Source: Pholis gunnellus (lineage: Eukaryota; Chordata; Actinopteri; Perciformes; Pholidae). From it: DNA of 64,000 nucleotides. The stretch spans positions 2,558,001-2,622,000 of the forward strand of contig OU342821.1 in NCBI GenBank assembly GCA_910591455.2. Reading direction: 5' to 3'. Both the position numbers and the translations under genes were made by a program. Shown here in pieces: positions 52,509 through 64,000 of the stretch (the stretch's first letter is position 1; every line of letters begins with the position of its first letter). Below the pieces are notes generated by a model. It was given only the letters and a program-made list of their open reading frames with translations, searched no databases and had not been told where the DNA came from.

Positions 52509-54554
52509 CTATGGATAGCCAGGAATACACACACAAAATTTCAGGAGTCTAGCACAAACTTTCAAAATATCCGCTTTTTTAACCATGAACCTGACAATAA
52601 CCCAAAACCTTAACCTGATCCTAACCCTGACCCTAACACTAGCCCAAAGATGAGAATTTTGCGCATCCTGGGACACCCAACACGGCCATGTTTTGTGACG
52701 TAGTTTTCGAAAGCAAGCCGTAAGAATATAAGGCGAGGGGGTCGAAGCCACGCCCCCACTGAGGCCACGCCCCCAGCCCAAGGCAATGGGAGTCTATGAC
52801 AGCAATACCAAAAGAACAAGCTAGAGCCACCAAACTTGACACAAAGCTGCTATGGGTAGCCAGGAATACACACACAAAATTTCAGGAGTCTAGCACAAAC
52901 TTTCAAAATATCCGCTTTTTTAACCATAAACCTGACAATAACCCTAAACCTTACCCTGATCCTAACCCTGACCCTAACACTAGCCCAAAGATGAGAATTT
53001 TGCGCATCCTGGGACACCCAACACGGCCATGTTTTGTGACGTAGTTTTCGAAAGCAAGCCGTAAGAATATAAGGCGAGGGGGTCGAAGCCACGCCCCCAC
53101 CGAGGCCACGCCCCCAGCCCAAGGCAATGGGAGTCTATGACAGCAATACCAAAAGAACAAGCTAGAGCCACCAAACTTGACACAAAGCTGCTATGGGTAG
53201 CCAGGAATACACACACAAATTTTCAGGAGTCTAGCACAAACTTTCAAAATATCCGCTTTTTTAACCATGAACCTGACAATAACCCAAAACCTTACCCTGA
53301 TCCTAACCCTGACCCTAACACTAGCCCAAAGATGAGAATTTTGCGCATCCTGGGACACCCAACACGGCCATGTTTTGTGACGTAGTTTTCGAAAGCAAGC
53401 CGTAAGAATATTAGGCGAGGGGGTCGAAGCCACGCCCCCACCGAGGCCACGCCCCCAGCCCAAGGCAATGGGAGTCTATGACAGCAATACCAAAAGAACA
53501 AGCTAGAGCCACCAAACTTGACACAAAGCTGCTATGGATAGCCAGGAATACACACACAAAATTTCAGGAGTCTAGCACAAACTTTCAAAATATCCGCTTT
53601 TTTAACCATGAACCTGACAATAACCCAAAACCTTACCCTGATCCTAACCCTGACCCTAACACTAGCCCAAAGATGAGAATTTTGCGCATCCTGGGACACC
53701 CAACACGGCCATGTTTTGTGACGTAGTTTTCGAAAGCAAGCCGTAAGAATATAAGGCGAGGGGGTCGAAGCCACGCCCCCACCGAGGCCACGCCCCCAGC
53801 CCAAGGCAATGGGAGTCTATGACAGCAATACCAAAAGAACAAGCTAGAGCCACCAAACTTGACACAAAGCTGCTATGGGTAGCCAGGAATACACACACAA
53901 AATTTCAGGAGTCTAGCACAAACTTTCAAAATATCCACTTTTTTAACCATAAACCTGACAATAACCCTAAACCTTACCCTGATCCTAACCCTGACCCTAA
54001 CAGTAGCCCAAAGATGAGAATTTTGCGCATCCTGGGACACCCAACACGGCCATGTTTTGTGACGTAGTTTTCGAAAGCAAGCCGTAAGAATATAAGGCGA
54101 GGGGGTCGAAGCCACGCCCCCACCGAGGCCACGCCCCCAGCCCAAGGCAATGGGAGTCTATGACAGCAATACCAAAAGAACAAGCTAGAGCCACCAAACT
54201 TGACACAAAGCTGCTATGGATAGCCAGGAATACACACACAAAATTTCAGGAGTCTAGCACAAACTTTCAAAATATCCGCTTTTTTAACCATGAACCTGAC
54301 AATAACCCAAAACTTTACCCTGATCCTAACCCTGACCCTAACACTAGCCCAAAGATGAGAATTTTGCGCATCCTGGGACACCCAACACGGCCATGTTTTG
54401 TGACGTAGTTTTCGAAAGCAAGCCGTAAGAATATAAGGCGAGGGGGTCGAAGCCACGCCCCCACCGAGGCCACGCCCCCAGCCCAAGGCAATGGGAGTCT
54501 ATGACAGCAATACCAAAAGAACAAGCTAGAGCCACCAAACTTGACACAAAGCTG
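52509..54554 (+). repeat. Transition stretch between 12-mer and 5-mer HORs
   Basis: Six monomers: one with CCTTAACCTG and CCACTGAGG but no adjacent deletion (52509), a plain unit, a unit with private ACAAATTTTC and AATATTAGG (53216 and 53407), a GGATAG/CATGAAC unit, then the first two units of the segment shared with 33419-34441. No repeating order is seen inside it. Confidence 0.6.
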
Positions 54555-57500
54555 CTATGGGTAGCCAGGAATACACACACAAAATTTCAGGAGTCTAGCA
54601 AAAACTTTCAAAATATCCGCTTTTTTAACCATAAACCTGACAATAACCCTAAACCTTACCCTGATCCTAACCCTGACCCTAACAGTAGCCCAAATCTGAG
54701 AATTTTGCGCATCCTGGGACACCCAACACGGCCATGTTTTGTGACGTAGTTTTCGAAAGCAAGCCGTAAGAATATAAGGCGAGGGGGTCGAAGCCACGCC
54801 CCCACCGAGGCCACGCCCCCAGCCCAAGGCAATGGGAGTCTATGACAGCAATACCAAAAGAACAAGCTAGAGCCACCAAACTTGACACAAAGCTGCTATG
54901 GATAGCCAGGAATACACACACAAAATTTCAGGAGTCTAGCACAAACTTTCAAAATATCCGCTTTTTTAACCATAAACCTGACAATAACCCTAAACCTTAC
55001 CCTGATCCTAACCCTGACCCTAACAGTAGCCCAAAGATGAGAATTTTGCGCATCCTGGGACACCCAACACGGCCATGTTTTGTGACGTAGTTTTCGAAAG
55101 CAAGCCGTAAGAATATAAGGCGAGGGGGTCGAAGCCACGCCCCCACCGAGGCCACGCCCCCAGCCCAAGGCAATGGGAGTCTATGACAGCAATACCAAAA
55201 GAACAAGCTAGAGCCACCAAACTTGACACAAAGCTGCTATGGATAGCCAAGAATACACACACAAAATTTCAGGAGTCTAGCACAAACTTTCAAAATATCC
55301 GCTTTTTTAACCATAAACCTGACAATAACCCAAAACCTTACCCTGATCCTAACCCTGACCCTAACACTAGCCCAAAGATGAGAATTTTGCGCATCCTGGG
55401 ACACCCAACACGGCCATGTTTTGTGACGTAGTTTTCGAAAGCAAGCCGTAAGAATATAAGGCGAGGGGGTCGAAGCCACGCCCCCACCGAGGCCACGCCC
55501 CCAGCCCAAGGCAATGGGAGTCTATGACAGCAATACCAAAAGAACAAGCTAGAGCCACCAAACTTGACACAAAGCTGCTATGGGTAGCCAGGAATACACA
55601 CACAAAATTTCAGGAGTCTAGCACAAACTTTCAAAATATCCGCTTTTTTAACCATAAACCTGACAATAACCCTAAACCTTACCCTGATCCTAACCCTGAC
55701 CCTAACACTAGCCCAAAGATGAGAATTTTGCGCATCCTGGGACACCAAACACGGCCATGTTTTGTGACGTAGTTTTCGAAAGCAAGCCGTAAGAATATAA
55801 GGCGAGGGGGTCGAAGCCACGCCCCCACCGAGGCCACGCCCCCAGCCCAAGGCAATGGGAGTCTATGACAGCAATACCAAAAGAACAAGCTAGAGCCACC
55901 AAACTTGACACAAAGCTGCTATGGATAGCCAGGAATACACACACAAAATTTCAGGAGTCTAGCACAAACTTTCAAAATATCCGCTTTTTTAACCATGAAC
56001 CTGACAATAACCCAAAACCTTACCCTGATCCTAACCCTGACCCTAACACTAGCCCAAAGATGAGAATTTTGCGCATCCTGGGACACCCAACACGGCCATG
56101 TTTTGTGACGTAGTTTTCGAAAGCAAGCCGTAAGAATATAAGGCGAGGGGGTCGAAGCCACGCCCCCACCGAGGCCACGCCCCCAGCCCAAGGCAATGGG
56201 AGTCTATGACAGCAATACCAAAAGAACAAGCTAGAGCCACCAAACTTGACACAAAGCTGCTATGGGTAGCCAGGAATACACACACAAAATTTCAGGAGTC
56301 TAGCACAAACTTTCAAAATATCCGCTTTTTTAACCATAAACCTGACAATAACCCTAAACCTTACCCTGATCCTAACCCTGACCCTAACAGTAGCCCAAAT
56401 CTGAGAATTTTGCGCATCCTGGGACACCCAACACGGCCATGTTTTGTGACGTAGTTTTCGAAAGCAAGCCGTAAGAATATAAGGCGAGGGGGTCGAAGCC
56501 ACGCCCCCACCGAGGCCACGCCCCCAGCCCAAGGCAATGGGAGTCTATGACAGCAATACCAAAAGAACAAGCTAGAGCCACCAAACTTGACACAAAGCTG
56601 CTATGGATAGCCAGGAATACACACACAAAATTTCAGGAGTCTAGCACAAACTTTCAAAATATCCGCTTTTTTAACCATAAACCTGACAATAACCCTAAAC
56701 CTTACCCTGATCCTAACCCTGACCCTAACAGTAGCCCAAAGATGAGAATTTTGCGCATCCTGGGACACCCAACACGGCCATGTTTTGTGACGTAGTTTTC
56801 GAAAGCAAGCCGTAAGAATATAAGGCGAGGGGGTCGAAGCCACGCCCCCACCTAGGCCACGCCCCCAGCCCAAGGCAATGGGAGTCTATGACAGCAATAC
56901 CAAAAGAACAAGCTAGAGCCACCAAACTTGACACAAAGCTGCTATGGATAGCCAGGAATACACACACAAAATTTCAGGAGTCTAGCACAAACTTTCAAAA
57001 TATCCGCTTTTTTAACCATAAACCTGACAATAACCCAAAACCTTACCCTGATCCTAACCCTGACCCTAACACTAGCCCAAAGATGAGAATTTTGCGCATC
57101 CTGGGACACCCAACACGGCCATGTTTTGTGACGTAGTTTTCGAAAGCAAGCCGTAAGAATATAAGGCGAGGGGGTCGAAGCCACGCCCCCACCGAGGCCA
57201 CGCCCCCAGCCCAAGGCAATGGGAGTCTATGACAGCAATACCAAAAGAACAAGCTAGAGCCACCAAACTTGACACAAAGCTGCTATGGGTAGCCAGGAAT
57301 ACACACACACAATTTCAGGAGTCTAGCACAAACTTTCAAAATATCCGCTTTTTTAACCATAAACCTGACAATAACCCTAAACCTTACCCTGATCCTAACC
57401 CTGACCCTAACACTAGCCCAAAGATGAGAATTTTGCACATCCTGGGACACCCAACACGGCCATGTTTTGTGACGTAGTTTTCGAAAGCAAGCCGTAAGAA

Positions 57501-57964
57501 TATAAGGCGAGGGGGTCGAAGCCACCCACCCACCGAGGCCACGCCCCCAGCCCAAGGCAATGGGAGTCTATGACAGCAATACCAAAAGAACAAGCTAGAG
57601 CCACCAAACTTGACACAAAGCTGCTATGGATAGCCAGGAATACACACACAATATTTCAGGAGTCTAGCACAAACTTTCAAAATATCCGCTTTTTTAACCA
57701 TAAACCTGACAATAACCCAAAACCTTACCCTGATCCTAACCCTGACCCTAACACTAGCCCAAAGATGAGAATTTTGCGGATCCTGGGACACCCAACACGG
57801 CCATGTTTTGTGACGTAGTTTTCGAAAACAAGCCGTAAGAATATAAGGCGAGGGGGTCGAAGCCACGCCCCCACCGAGGCCACGCCCCCAGCCCAAGGCA
57901 ATGGGAGTCTATGACAGCAATACCAAAAGAACAAGCTAGAGCCACCAAACTTGACACAAAGCTG
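54555..57964 (+). repeat. 5-mer higher-order repeat (1705 bp), two copies
   Basis: Copies begin at 54555 and 56260. The first three units agree: AACAGT with CAAATCTGAG; GGATAG with AACAGT; and GGATAG with CATAAAC and CCCAAAAC. The last two units differ. Copy one has a plain unit with private GACACCAAAC (55741) and a GGATAG/CATGAAC unit. Copy two has a unit with extra CA, GCACATCC and CCACCCACC, then an ACAATATTT unit. Only three of five units agree, so this HOR is short or already partly replaced. Confidence 0.6.
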
Positions 57965-60900
57965 CTATGGGTAGCCAGGAATACACACACAAAATTTCAG
58001 GAGTCTAGCACAAACTTTCAAAATATCCGCTTTTTTAACCATAAACCTGACAATAACCCAAAACCTTACCCTGATCTTAACCCTGACCCTAACACTAGCC
58101 CAAAGATGAGAATTTTGCACATCCTGGGACACCCAACACGGCCATGTTTTGTGACGTAGTTTTCGAAAGCAAGCCGTAAGAATATAAGGCGAGGGGGTCG
58201 AAGCCACGCCCCCACCGAGGCCACGCCCCCAGCCCAAGGCAATGGGAGTCTATGACAGCAATACCAAAAGAACAAGCTAGAGCCACCAAACTTGACACAA
58301 AGCTGCTATGGATAGCCAGGAATACACACAAAAAATTTCAGGAGTCTAGCACAAACTTTCAAAATATCCGCTTTTTTAACCATGAACCTGACAATAACCC
58401 AAAACCTTACCCTGATCCTAACCCTGACCCTAACGCTAGCCCAAAGATGAGAATTTTGCGCATCCTGGGACACCCAACACGGCCATGTTTTGTGACGTAG
58501 TTTTCGAAAGCAAGCCGTAAGAATATAAGGCGAGGGGGTCGAAGCCACGCCCCCACCGAGGCCACGCCCCCAGCCCAAGGCAATGGGAGTCTATGACAGC
58601 AATACCAAAAGAACAAGCTAGAGCCACCAAACTTGACACAAAGCTGCTATGGATAGCCAGGAATACACACACAACATTTCAGGAGTCTAGCACAAACTTT
58701 CAAAATATCCGCTTTTTTAACCATGAACCTGACAATAACCCAAAACCTTAACCTGATCCTAACCCTGACCCTAACACTAGCCCAAAGATGAGAATTTTGC
58801 GCATCCTGGGACACCCAACACGGCCATGTTTTGTGACGTAGTTTTCGAAAGCAAGCCGTAAGAATATAAGGCGAGGGGGTCGAAGCCACGCCCCCACCGA
58901 GGCCACGCCCCCAGCCCAAGGCAATGGGAGTCTATGACAGCAATACCAAAAGAACAAGCTAGAGCCACCAAACTTGACACAAAGCTGCTATGGGTAGCCA
59001 GGAATACACACACAAAATTTCAGGAGTCTAGCACAAACTTTCAAAATATCCGCTTTTTTAACCATAAACCTGACAATAACCCTAAATCTTACCCTGATCC
59101 TAACCCTGACCCTAACAGTAGCCCAAATCTGAGAATTTTGCGCATCCTGGGACACCCAACACGGCCATGTTTTGTGACGTAGTTTTCGAAAGCAAGCCGT
59201 AAGAATATAAGGCGAGGGGTCGAAGCCACGCCCCCACCGAGGCCACGCCCCCAGCCCAAGGCAATGGGAGTCTATGACAGCAATACCAAAAGAACAAGCT
59301 AGAGCCACCAAACTTGACACAAAGCTGCTATGGATAGCCAGGAATACACACACAAAATTTCAGGAGTCTAGCACAAACTTTCAAAATATCCGCTTTTTTA
59401 ACCATAAACCTGACAATAACCCTAAACCTTACCCTGATCCTAACCCTGACCCTAACAGTAGCCCAAAGATGAGAATTTTGCGCATCCTGGGACACCCAAC
59501 ACGGCCATGTTTTGTGACGTAGTTTTCGAAAGCAAGCCGTAAGAATATAAGGCGAGGGGGTCGAAGCCACGCCCCCACCGAGGCCACGCCCCCAGCCCAA
59601 GGCAATGGGAGTCTATGACAGCAATACCAAAAGAACAAGCTAGAGCCACCAAACTTGACACAAAGCTGCTATGGGTAGCCAGGAATACACACACAAAATT
59701 TCAGGAGTCTAGCACAAACTTTCAAAATATCCGCTTTTTTAACCATAAACCTGACAATAACCCTAAACCTTACCCTGATCCTAACCCTGACCCTAACACT
59801 AGCCCAAAGATGAGAATTTTGCGCATCCTGGGACACCCAACACGGCCATGTTTTGTGACGTAGTTTTCGAAAGCAAGCCGTAAGAATATAAGGCGAGGGG
59901 GTCGAAGCCACGCCCCCACCGAGGCCACGCCCCCAGCCCAAGGCAATGGGAGTCTATGACAGCAATACCAAAAGAACAAGCTAGAGCCACCAAACTTGAC
60001 ACAAAGCTGCTATGGGTAGCCAGGAATACACACACAAAATTTCAGGAGTCTAGCACAAACTTTCAAAATATCCGCTTTTTTAACCATAAACCTGACAATA
60101 ACCCTAAACCTTACCCTGATTCTAACCCTGACCCTAACACTAGCCCAAAGATGAGAATTTTGCGCATCCTGGGACACCCAACACGGCCATGTTTTGTGAC
60201 GTAGTTTTCGAAAGCAAGCCGTAAGAATATAAGGCGAGGGGGTCGAAGCCACGCCCCCACCGAGGCCACGCCCCCAGCCCAAGGCAATGGGAGTCTATGA
60301 CAGCAATACCAAAAGAACAAGCTAGAGCCACCAAACTTGACACAAAGCTGCTATGGGTAGCCAGGAATACACACACAAAATTTCAGGAGTCTAGCACAAA
60401 CTTTCAAAATATCCGCTTTTTTAACCATAAACCTGACAATAACCCTAAACCTTACCCTGATCCTAACCCTGACCCTAACACTAGCCCAAAGATGAGAATT
60501 TTGCACATCCTGGGACACCCAACACGGCCATGTTTTGTGACGTAGTTTTCGAAAGCAAGCCGTAAGAATATAAGGCGAGGGGGTCGAAGCCACGCCCCCA
60601 CCGAGGCCACGCCCCCAGCCCAAGGCAATGGGAGTCTATGACAGCAATACCAAAAGAACAAGCTAGAGCCACCAAACTTGACACAAAGCTGCTATGGGTA
60701 GCCAGGAATACACACACAAAATTTCAGGAGTCTAGCACAAACTTTCAAAATATCCGCTTTTTTAACCATAAACCTGACAATAACCCTAAACCTTACCCTG
60801 ATCCTAACCCTGACCCTAACAGTAGCCCAAAGATGAGAATTTTGCGCATCCTGGGACACCCAACACGGCCATGTTTTGTGACGTAGTTTTCGAAAGCAAG

Positions 60901-63900
60901 CCGTAAGAATATAAGGCGAGGGGGTCGAAGCCACGCCCCCACCGAGGCCACGCCCCCAGCCCAAGGCAATGGGAGTCTATGAAAGCAATACCAAAAGAAC
61001 AAGCTAGAGCCACCAAACTTGACACAAAGCTGCTATGGGTAGCCAGGAATACACACACAAAATTTCAGGAGTCTAGCACAAACTTTCAAAATATCCGCTT
61101 TTTTAACCATAAACCTGACAATAACCCTAAACCTTACCCTGATCCTAACCCTGACCCTAACACTAGCCCAAAGATGAGAATTTTGCACATCCTGGGACTC
61201 CCAACACGGCCATGTTTTGTGACGTAGTTTTCGAAAGCAAGCCGTAAGAATATAAGGCGAGGGGGTCGAAGCCACCCACCCACCGAGGCCACGCCCCCAG
61301 CCCAAGGCAATGGGAGTCTATGACAGCAATACCAAAAGAACAAGCTAGAGCCACCAAACTTGACACAAAGCTGCTATGGATAGCCAGGAATACACACACA
61401 ATATTTCAGGAGTCTAGCACAAACTTTCAAAATATCCGCTTTTTTAACCATAAACCTGACAATAACCCAAAACCTTACCCTGATCCTAACCCTGACCCTA
61501 ACACTAGCCCAAAGATGAGAATTTTGCGGATCCTGGGACACCCAACACGGCCATGTTTTGTGACGTAGTTTTCGAAAGCAAGCCGTAAGAATATAAGGCG
61601 AGGGGGTCGAAGCCACGCCCCCACCGAGGCCACGCCCCCAGCCCAAGGCAATGGGAGTCTATGACAGCAATACCAAAAGAACAAGCTAGAGCCACCAAAC
61701 TTGACACAAAGCTGCTATGGGTAGCCAGGAATACACACACAAAATTTCAGGAGTCTAGCACAAACTTTCAAAATATCCGCTTTTTTAACCATAAACCTGA
61801 CAATAACCCTAAACTTTACCCTGATCCTAACCCTGACCCTAACACTAGCCCAAAGATGAGAATTTTGCGCATCCTGGGACACCCAACACGGCCATGTTTT
61901 GTGACGTAGTTTTCGAAAGCAAGCCGTAAGAATATAAGGCGAGGGGGTCGAAGCCACGCCCCCACCGAGGCCACGCCCCCAGCCCAAGGCAATGGGAGTC
62001 TATGACAGCAATACCAAAAGAACAAGCTAGAGCCACCAAACTTGACACAAAGCTGCTATGGGTAGCCAGGAATACACACACAAAATTTCAGGAGTCTAGC
62101 ACAAACTTTCAAAATATCCGCTTTTTTAACCATAAACCTGACAATAACCCAAAACCTTACCCTGATCTTAACCCTGACCCTAACACTAGCCCAAAGATGA
62201 GAATTTTGCACATCCTGGGACACCCAACACGGCCATGTTTTGTGACGTAGTTTTCGAAAGCAAGCCGTAAGAATATAAGGCGAGGGGGTCGAAGCCACGC
62301 CCCCACCGAGGCCACGCCCCCAGCCCAAGGCAATGGGAGTCTATGACAGCAATACCAAAAGAACAAGCTAGAGCCACCAAACTTGACACAAAGCTGCTAT
62401 GGATAGCCAGGAATACACACACAAAATTTCAGGAGTCTAGCACAAACTTTCAAAATATCCGCTTTTTTAACCATGAACCTGACAATAACCCAAAACCTTA
62501 CCCTGATCCTAACCCTGACCCTAACGCTAGCCCAAAGATGAGAATTTTGCGCATCCTGGGACACCCAACACGGCCATGTTTTGTGACGTAGTTTTCGAAA
62601 GCAAGCCGTAAGAATATAAGGCGAGGGGGTCGAAGCCACGCCCCCACCGAGGCCACGCCCCCAGCCCAAGGCAATGGGAGTCTATGACAGCAATACCAAA
62701 AGAACAAGCTAGAGCCACCAAACTTGACACAAAGCTGCTATGGGTAGCCAGGAATACACACACAAAATTTCAGGAGTCTAGCACAAACTTTCAAAATATC
62801 CGCTTTTTTAACCATAAACCTGACAATAACCCTAAACCTTACCCTGATCCTAACCCTGACCCTAACAGTAGCCCAAATCTGAGAATTTTGCGCATCCTGG
62901 GACACCCAACACGGCCATGTTTTGTGACGTAGTTTTCGAAAGCAAGCCGTAAGAATATAAGGCGAGGGGTCGAAGCCACGCCCCCACCGAGGCCACGCCC
63001 CCAGCCCAAGGCAATGGGAGTCTATGACAGCAATACCAAAAGAACAAGCTAGAGCCACCAAACTTGACACAAAGCTGCTATGGATAGCCAGGAATACACA
63101 CACAAAATTTCAGGAGTCTAGCACAAACTTTCAAAATATCCGCTTTTTTAACCATAAACCTGACAATAACCCTAAACCTTACCCTGATCCTAACCCTGAC
63201 CCTAACAGTAGCCCAAAGATGAGAATTTTGCGCATCCTGGGACACCCAACACGGCCATGTTTTGTGACGTAGTTTTCGAAAGCAAGCCGTAAGAATATAA
63301 GGCGAGGGGGTCGAAGCCACGCCCCCACCGAGGCCACGCCCCCAGCCCAAGGCAATGGGAGTCTATGACAGCAATACCAAAAGAACAAGCTAGAGCCACC
63401 AAACTTGACACAAAGCTGCTATGGGTAGCCAGGAATACACACACAAAATTTCAGGAGTCTAGCACAAACTTTCAAAATATCCGCTTTTTTAACCATAAAC
63501 CTGACAATAACCCTAAACCTTACCCTGATCCTAACCCTGACCCTAACACTAGCCCAAAGATGAGAATTTTGCGCATCCTGGGACACCCAACACGGCCATG
63601 TTTTGTGACGTAGTTTTCGAAAGCAAGCCGTAAGAATATAAGGCGAGGGGGTCGAAGCCACGCCCCCACCGAGGCCACGCCCCCAGCCCAAGGCAATGGG
63701 AGTCTATGACAGCAATACCAAAAGAACAAGCTAGAGCCACCAAACTTGACACAAAGCTGCTATGGGTAGCCAGGAATACACACACAAAATTTCAGGAGTC
63801 TAGCACAAACTTTCAAAATATCCGCTTTTTTAACCATAAACCTGACAATAACCCTAAACCTTACCCTGATTCTAACCCTGACCCTAACACTAGCCCAAAG

Positions 63901-64000
63901 ATGAGAATTTTGCGCATCCTGGGACACCCAACACGGCCATGTTTTGTGACGTAGTTTTCGAAAGCAAGCCGTAAGAATATAAGGCGAGGGGGTCGAAGCC
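57283..64000 (+). repeat. 11-mer higher-order repeat (3750 bp), about 1.8 copies
   Basis: Unit 57283 (GCACATCC with CCACCCACC) recurs at 61033, unit 57624 (ACAATATTT with GCGGATCC) at 61374, unit 58988 (AACAGT, CAAATCTGAG, four-G deletion) at 62738, and units 59328, 59669 and 60010 (CCTGATTCTAAC) at 63078, 63419 and 63760. The offset is 3750 bp, or 11 monomers minus 1 bp. Between them the copies are out of step by one unit. The CCTGATCTTAAC and AACGCT units are offset by 4091 bp, because copy two has an extra unit (61715) and lacks the counterpart of 58647. Confidence 0.75.

Larger units (their letters stand above)
1..64000 (+). repeat. 341-bp satellite DNA array filling the window
   Basis: Every part of the window is the same 341-bp sequence in the same orientation. 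The unit beginning CTATGG(G/A)TAGCCAGG recurs at 1, 342, 683, 1024 and onward. Spacing is exactly 341 bp, except for eight 1-bp deletions (near 40472, 41153, 46267, 46948, 50357, 51038, 59219 and 62969) and one length-neutral irregular unit near 42.6 kb. The count is about 187 full units plus 241 bp. By eye, neighbouring units usually differ at only about 1 to 8 positions, so identity is roughly 97-99.7%. The array runs off both ends of the window, so its true length is unknown. No gene, mobile element or unique DNA interrupts it. Such homogeneity is typical of satellites kept uniform by unequal exchange and gene conversion, as in centromeric or subtelomeric heterochromatin. I do not recognise the family by name. 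Confidence 0.98.

Noticed and set aside
1..64000. CRISPR array
   Set aside because: Regular spacing is that of a 341-bp unit conserved along its whole length; there are no unique spacers between short repeats and no cas genes.
1..64000. Mobile element, LTR or rDNA-type tandem repeat
   Set aside because: There are no terminal repeats, target-site duplications, reverse transcriptase or transposase motifs, poly-A tails, or rRNA or tRNA sequences.

Overview
The whole window is one uninterrupted satellite DNA array. A 341-bp monomer is repeated head to tail in a single orientation from base 1 to base 64000: about 187 complete copies plus a final partial copy of about 241 bp. There is no unique sequence, no flank, no inserted mobile element and no change of orientation. 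I find no supportable protein-coding gene, tRNA, rRNA or CRISPR array. The many short open frames on both strands are the same few accidental frames recurring every 341 bp, and 341 is not a multiple of 3. The organism is a eukaryote, because a homogeneous array of this size with a TTAGGG-type telomere-like tract and widespread CpG decay is not seen in prokaryotes. A methylating animal, possibly a vertebrate, fits best, but the species cannot be read from the sequence.

Monomer anatomy (unit at 342-682 as reference): (i) a 5' part with a short CA run; (ii) a 72-bp tract of twelve degenerate CCCTAA hexamers (410-481), that is TTAGGG on the minus strand; (iii) a middle part; (iv) a CpG-dense segment (532-602) with a TGACGTA motif, a TATA-like AATATAAGG and two copies of CCACGCCCCC spaced 17 bp apart; (v) a 3' part without recognisable motifs. 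Read on the minus strand, the GC-box/CpG segment lies upstream of the TTAGGG-like tract, which recalls the layout of telomeric-repeat RNA (TERRA) promoters. That functional reading is inference only.

Array layout: monomers fall into variant classes whose order repeats, giving several local higher-order repeats (HORs). About 0.7-14 kb holds 8-mer and 4-mer patterns; 16.0-17.7 kb dimers (682 bp); 19.8-26.9 kb trimers (1023 bp, seven copies); 29.3-30.7 kb a second dimer type; 32.1-40.2 kb an 8-mer (2728 bp, three copies); 38.5-52.5 kb a 12-mer (4090 bp) carrying two 1-bp deletions per copy; 54.6-58.0 kb a 5-mer (1705 bp); 57.3-64.0 kb an 11-mer (3750 bp). Rare variants also link segments 6.1, 10.2 and 20.5 kb apart, evidence of long-range duplication inside the array. 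One monomer near 42.6-42.8 kb carries four indels that cancel in length and may be an assembly or polishing fault.

No genes act together here. Any role would be structural (centromeric, subtelomeric or other heterochromatin) or through satellite transcription, and neither can be decided from sequence alone. All comparisons were made by eye from the sequence; no alignment or database search was run.
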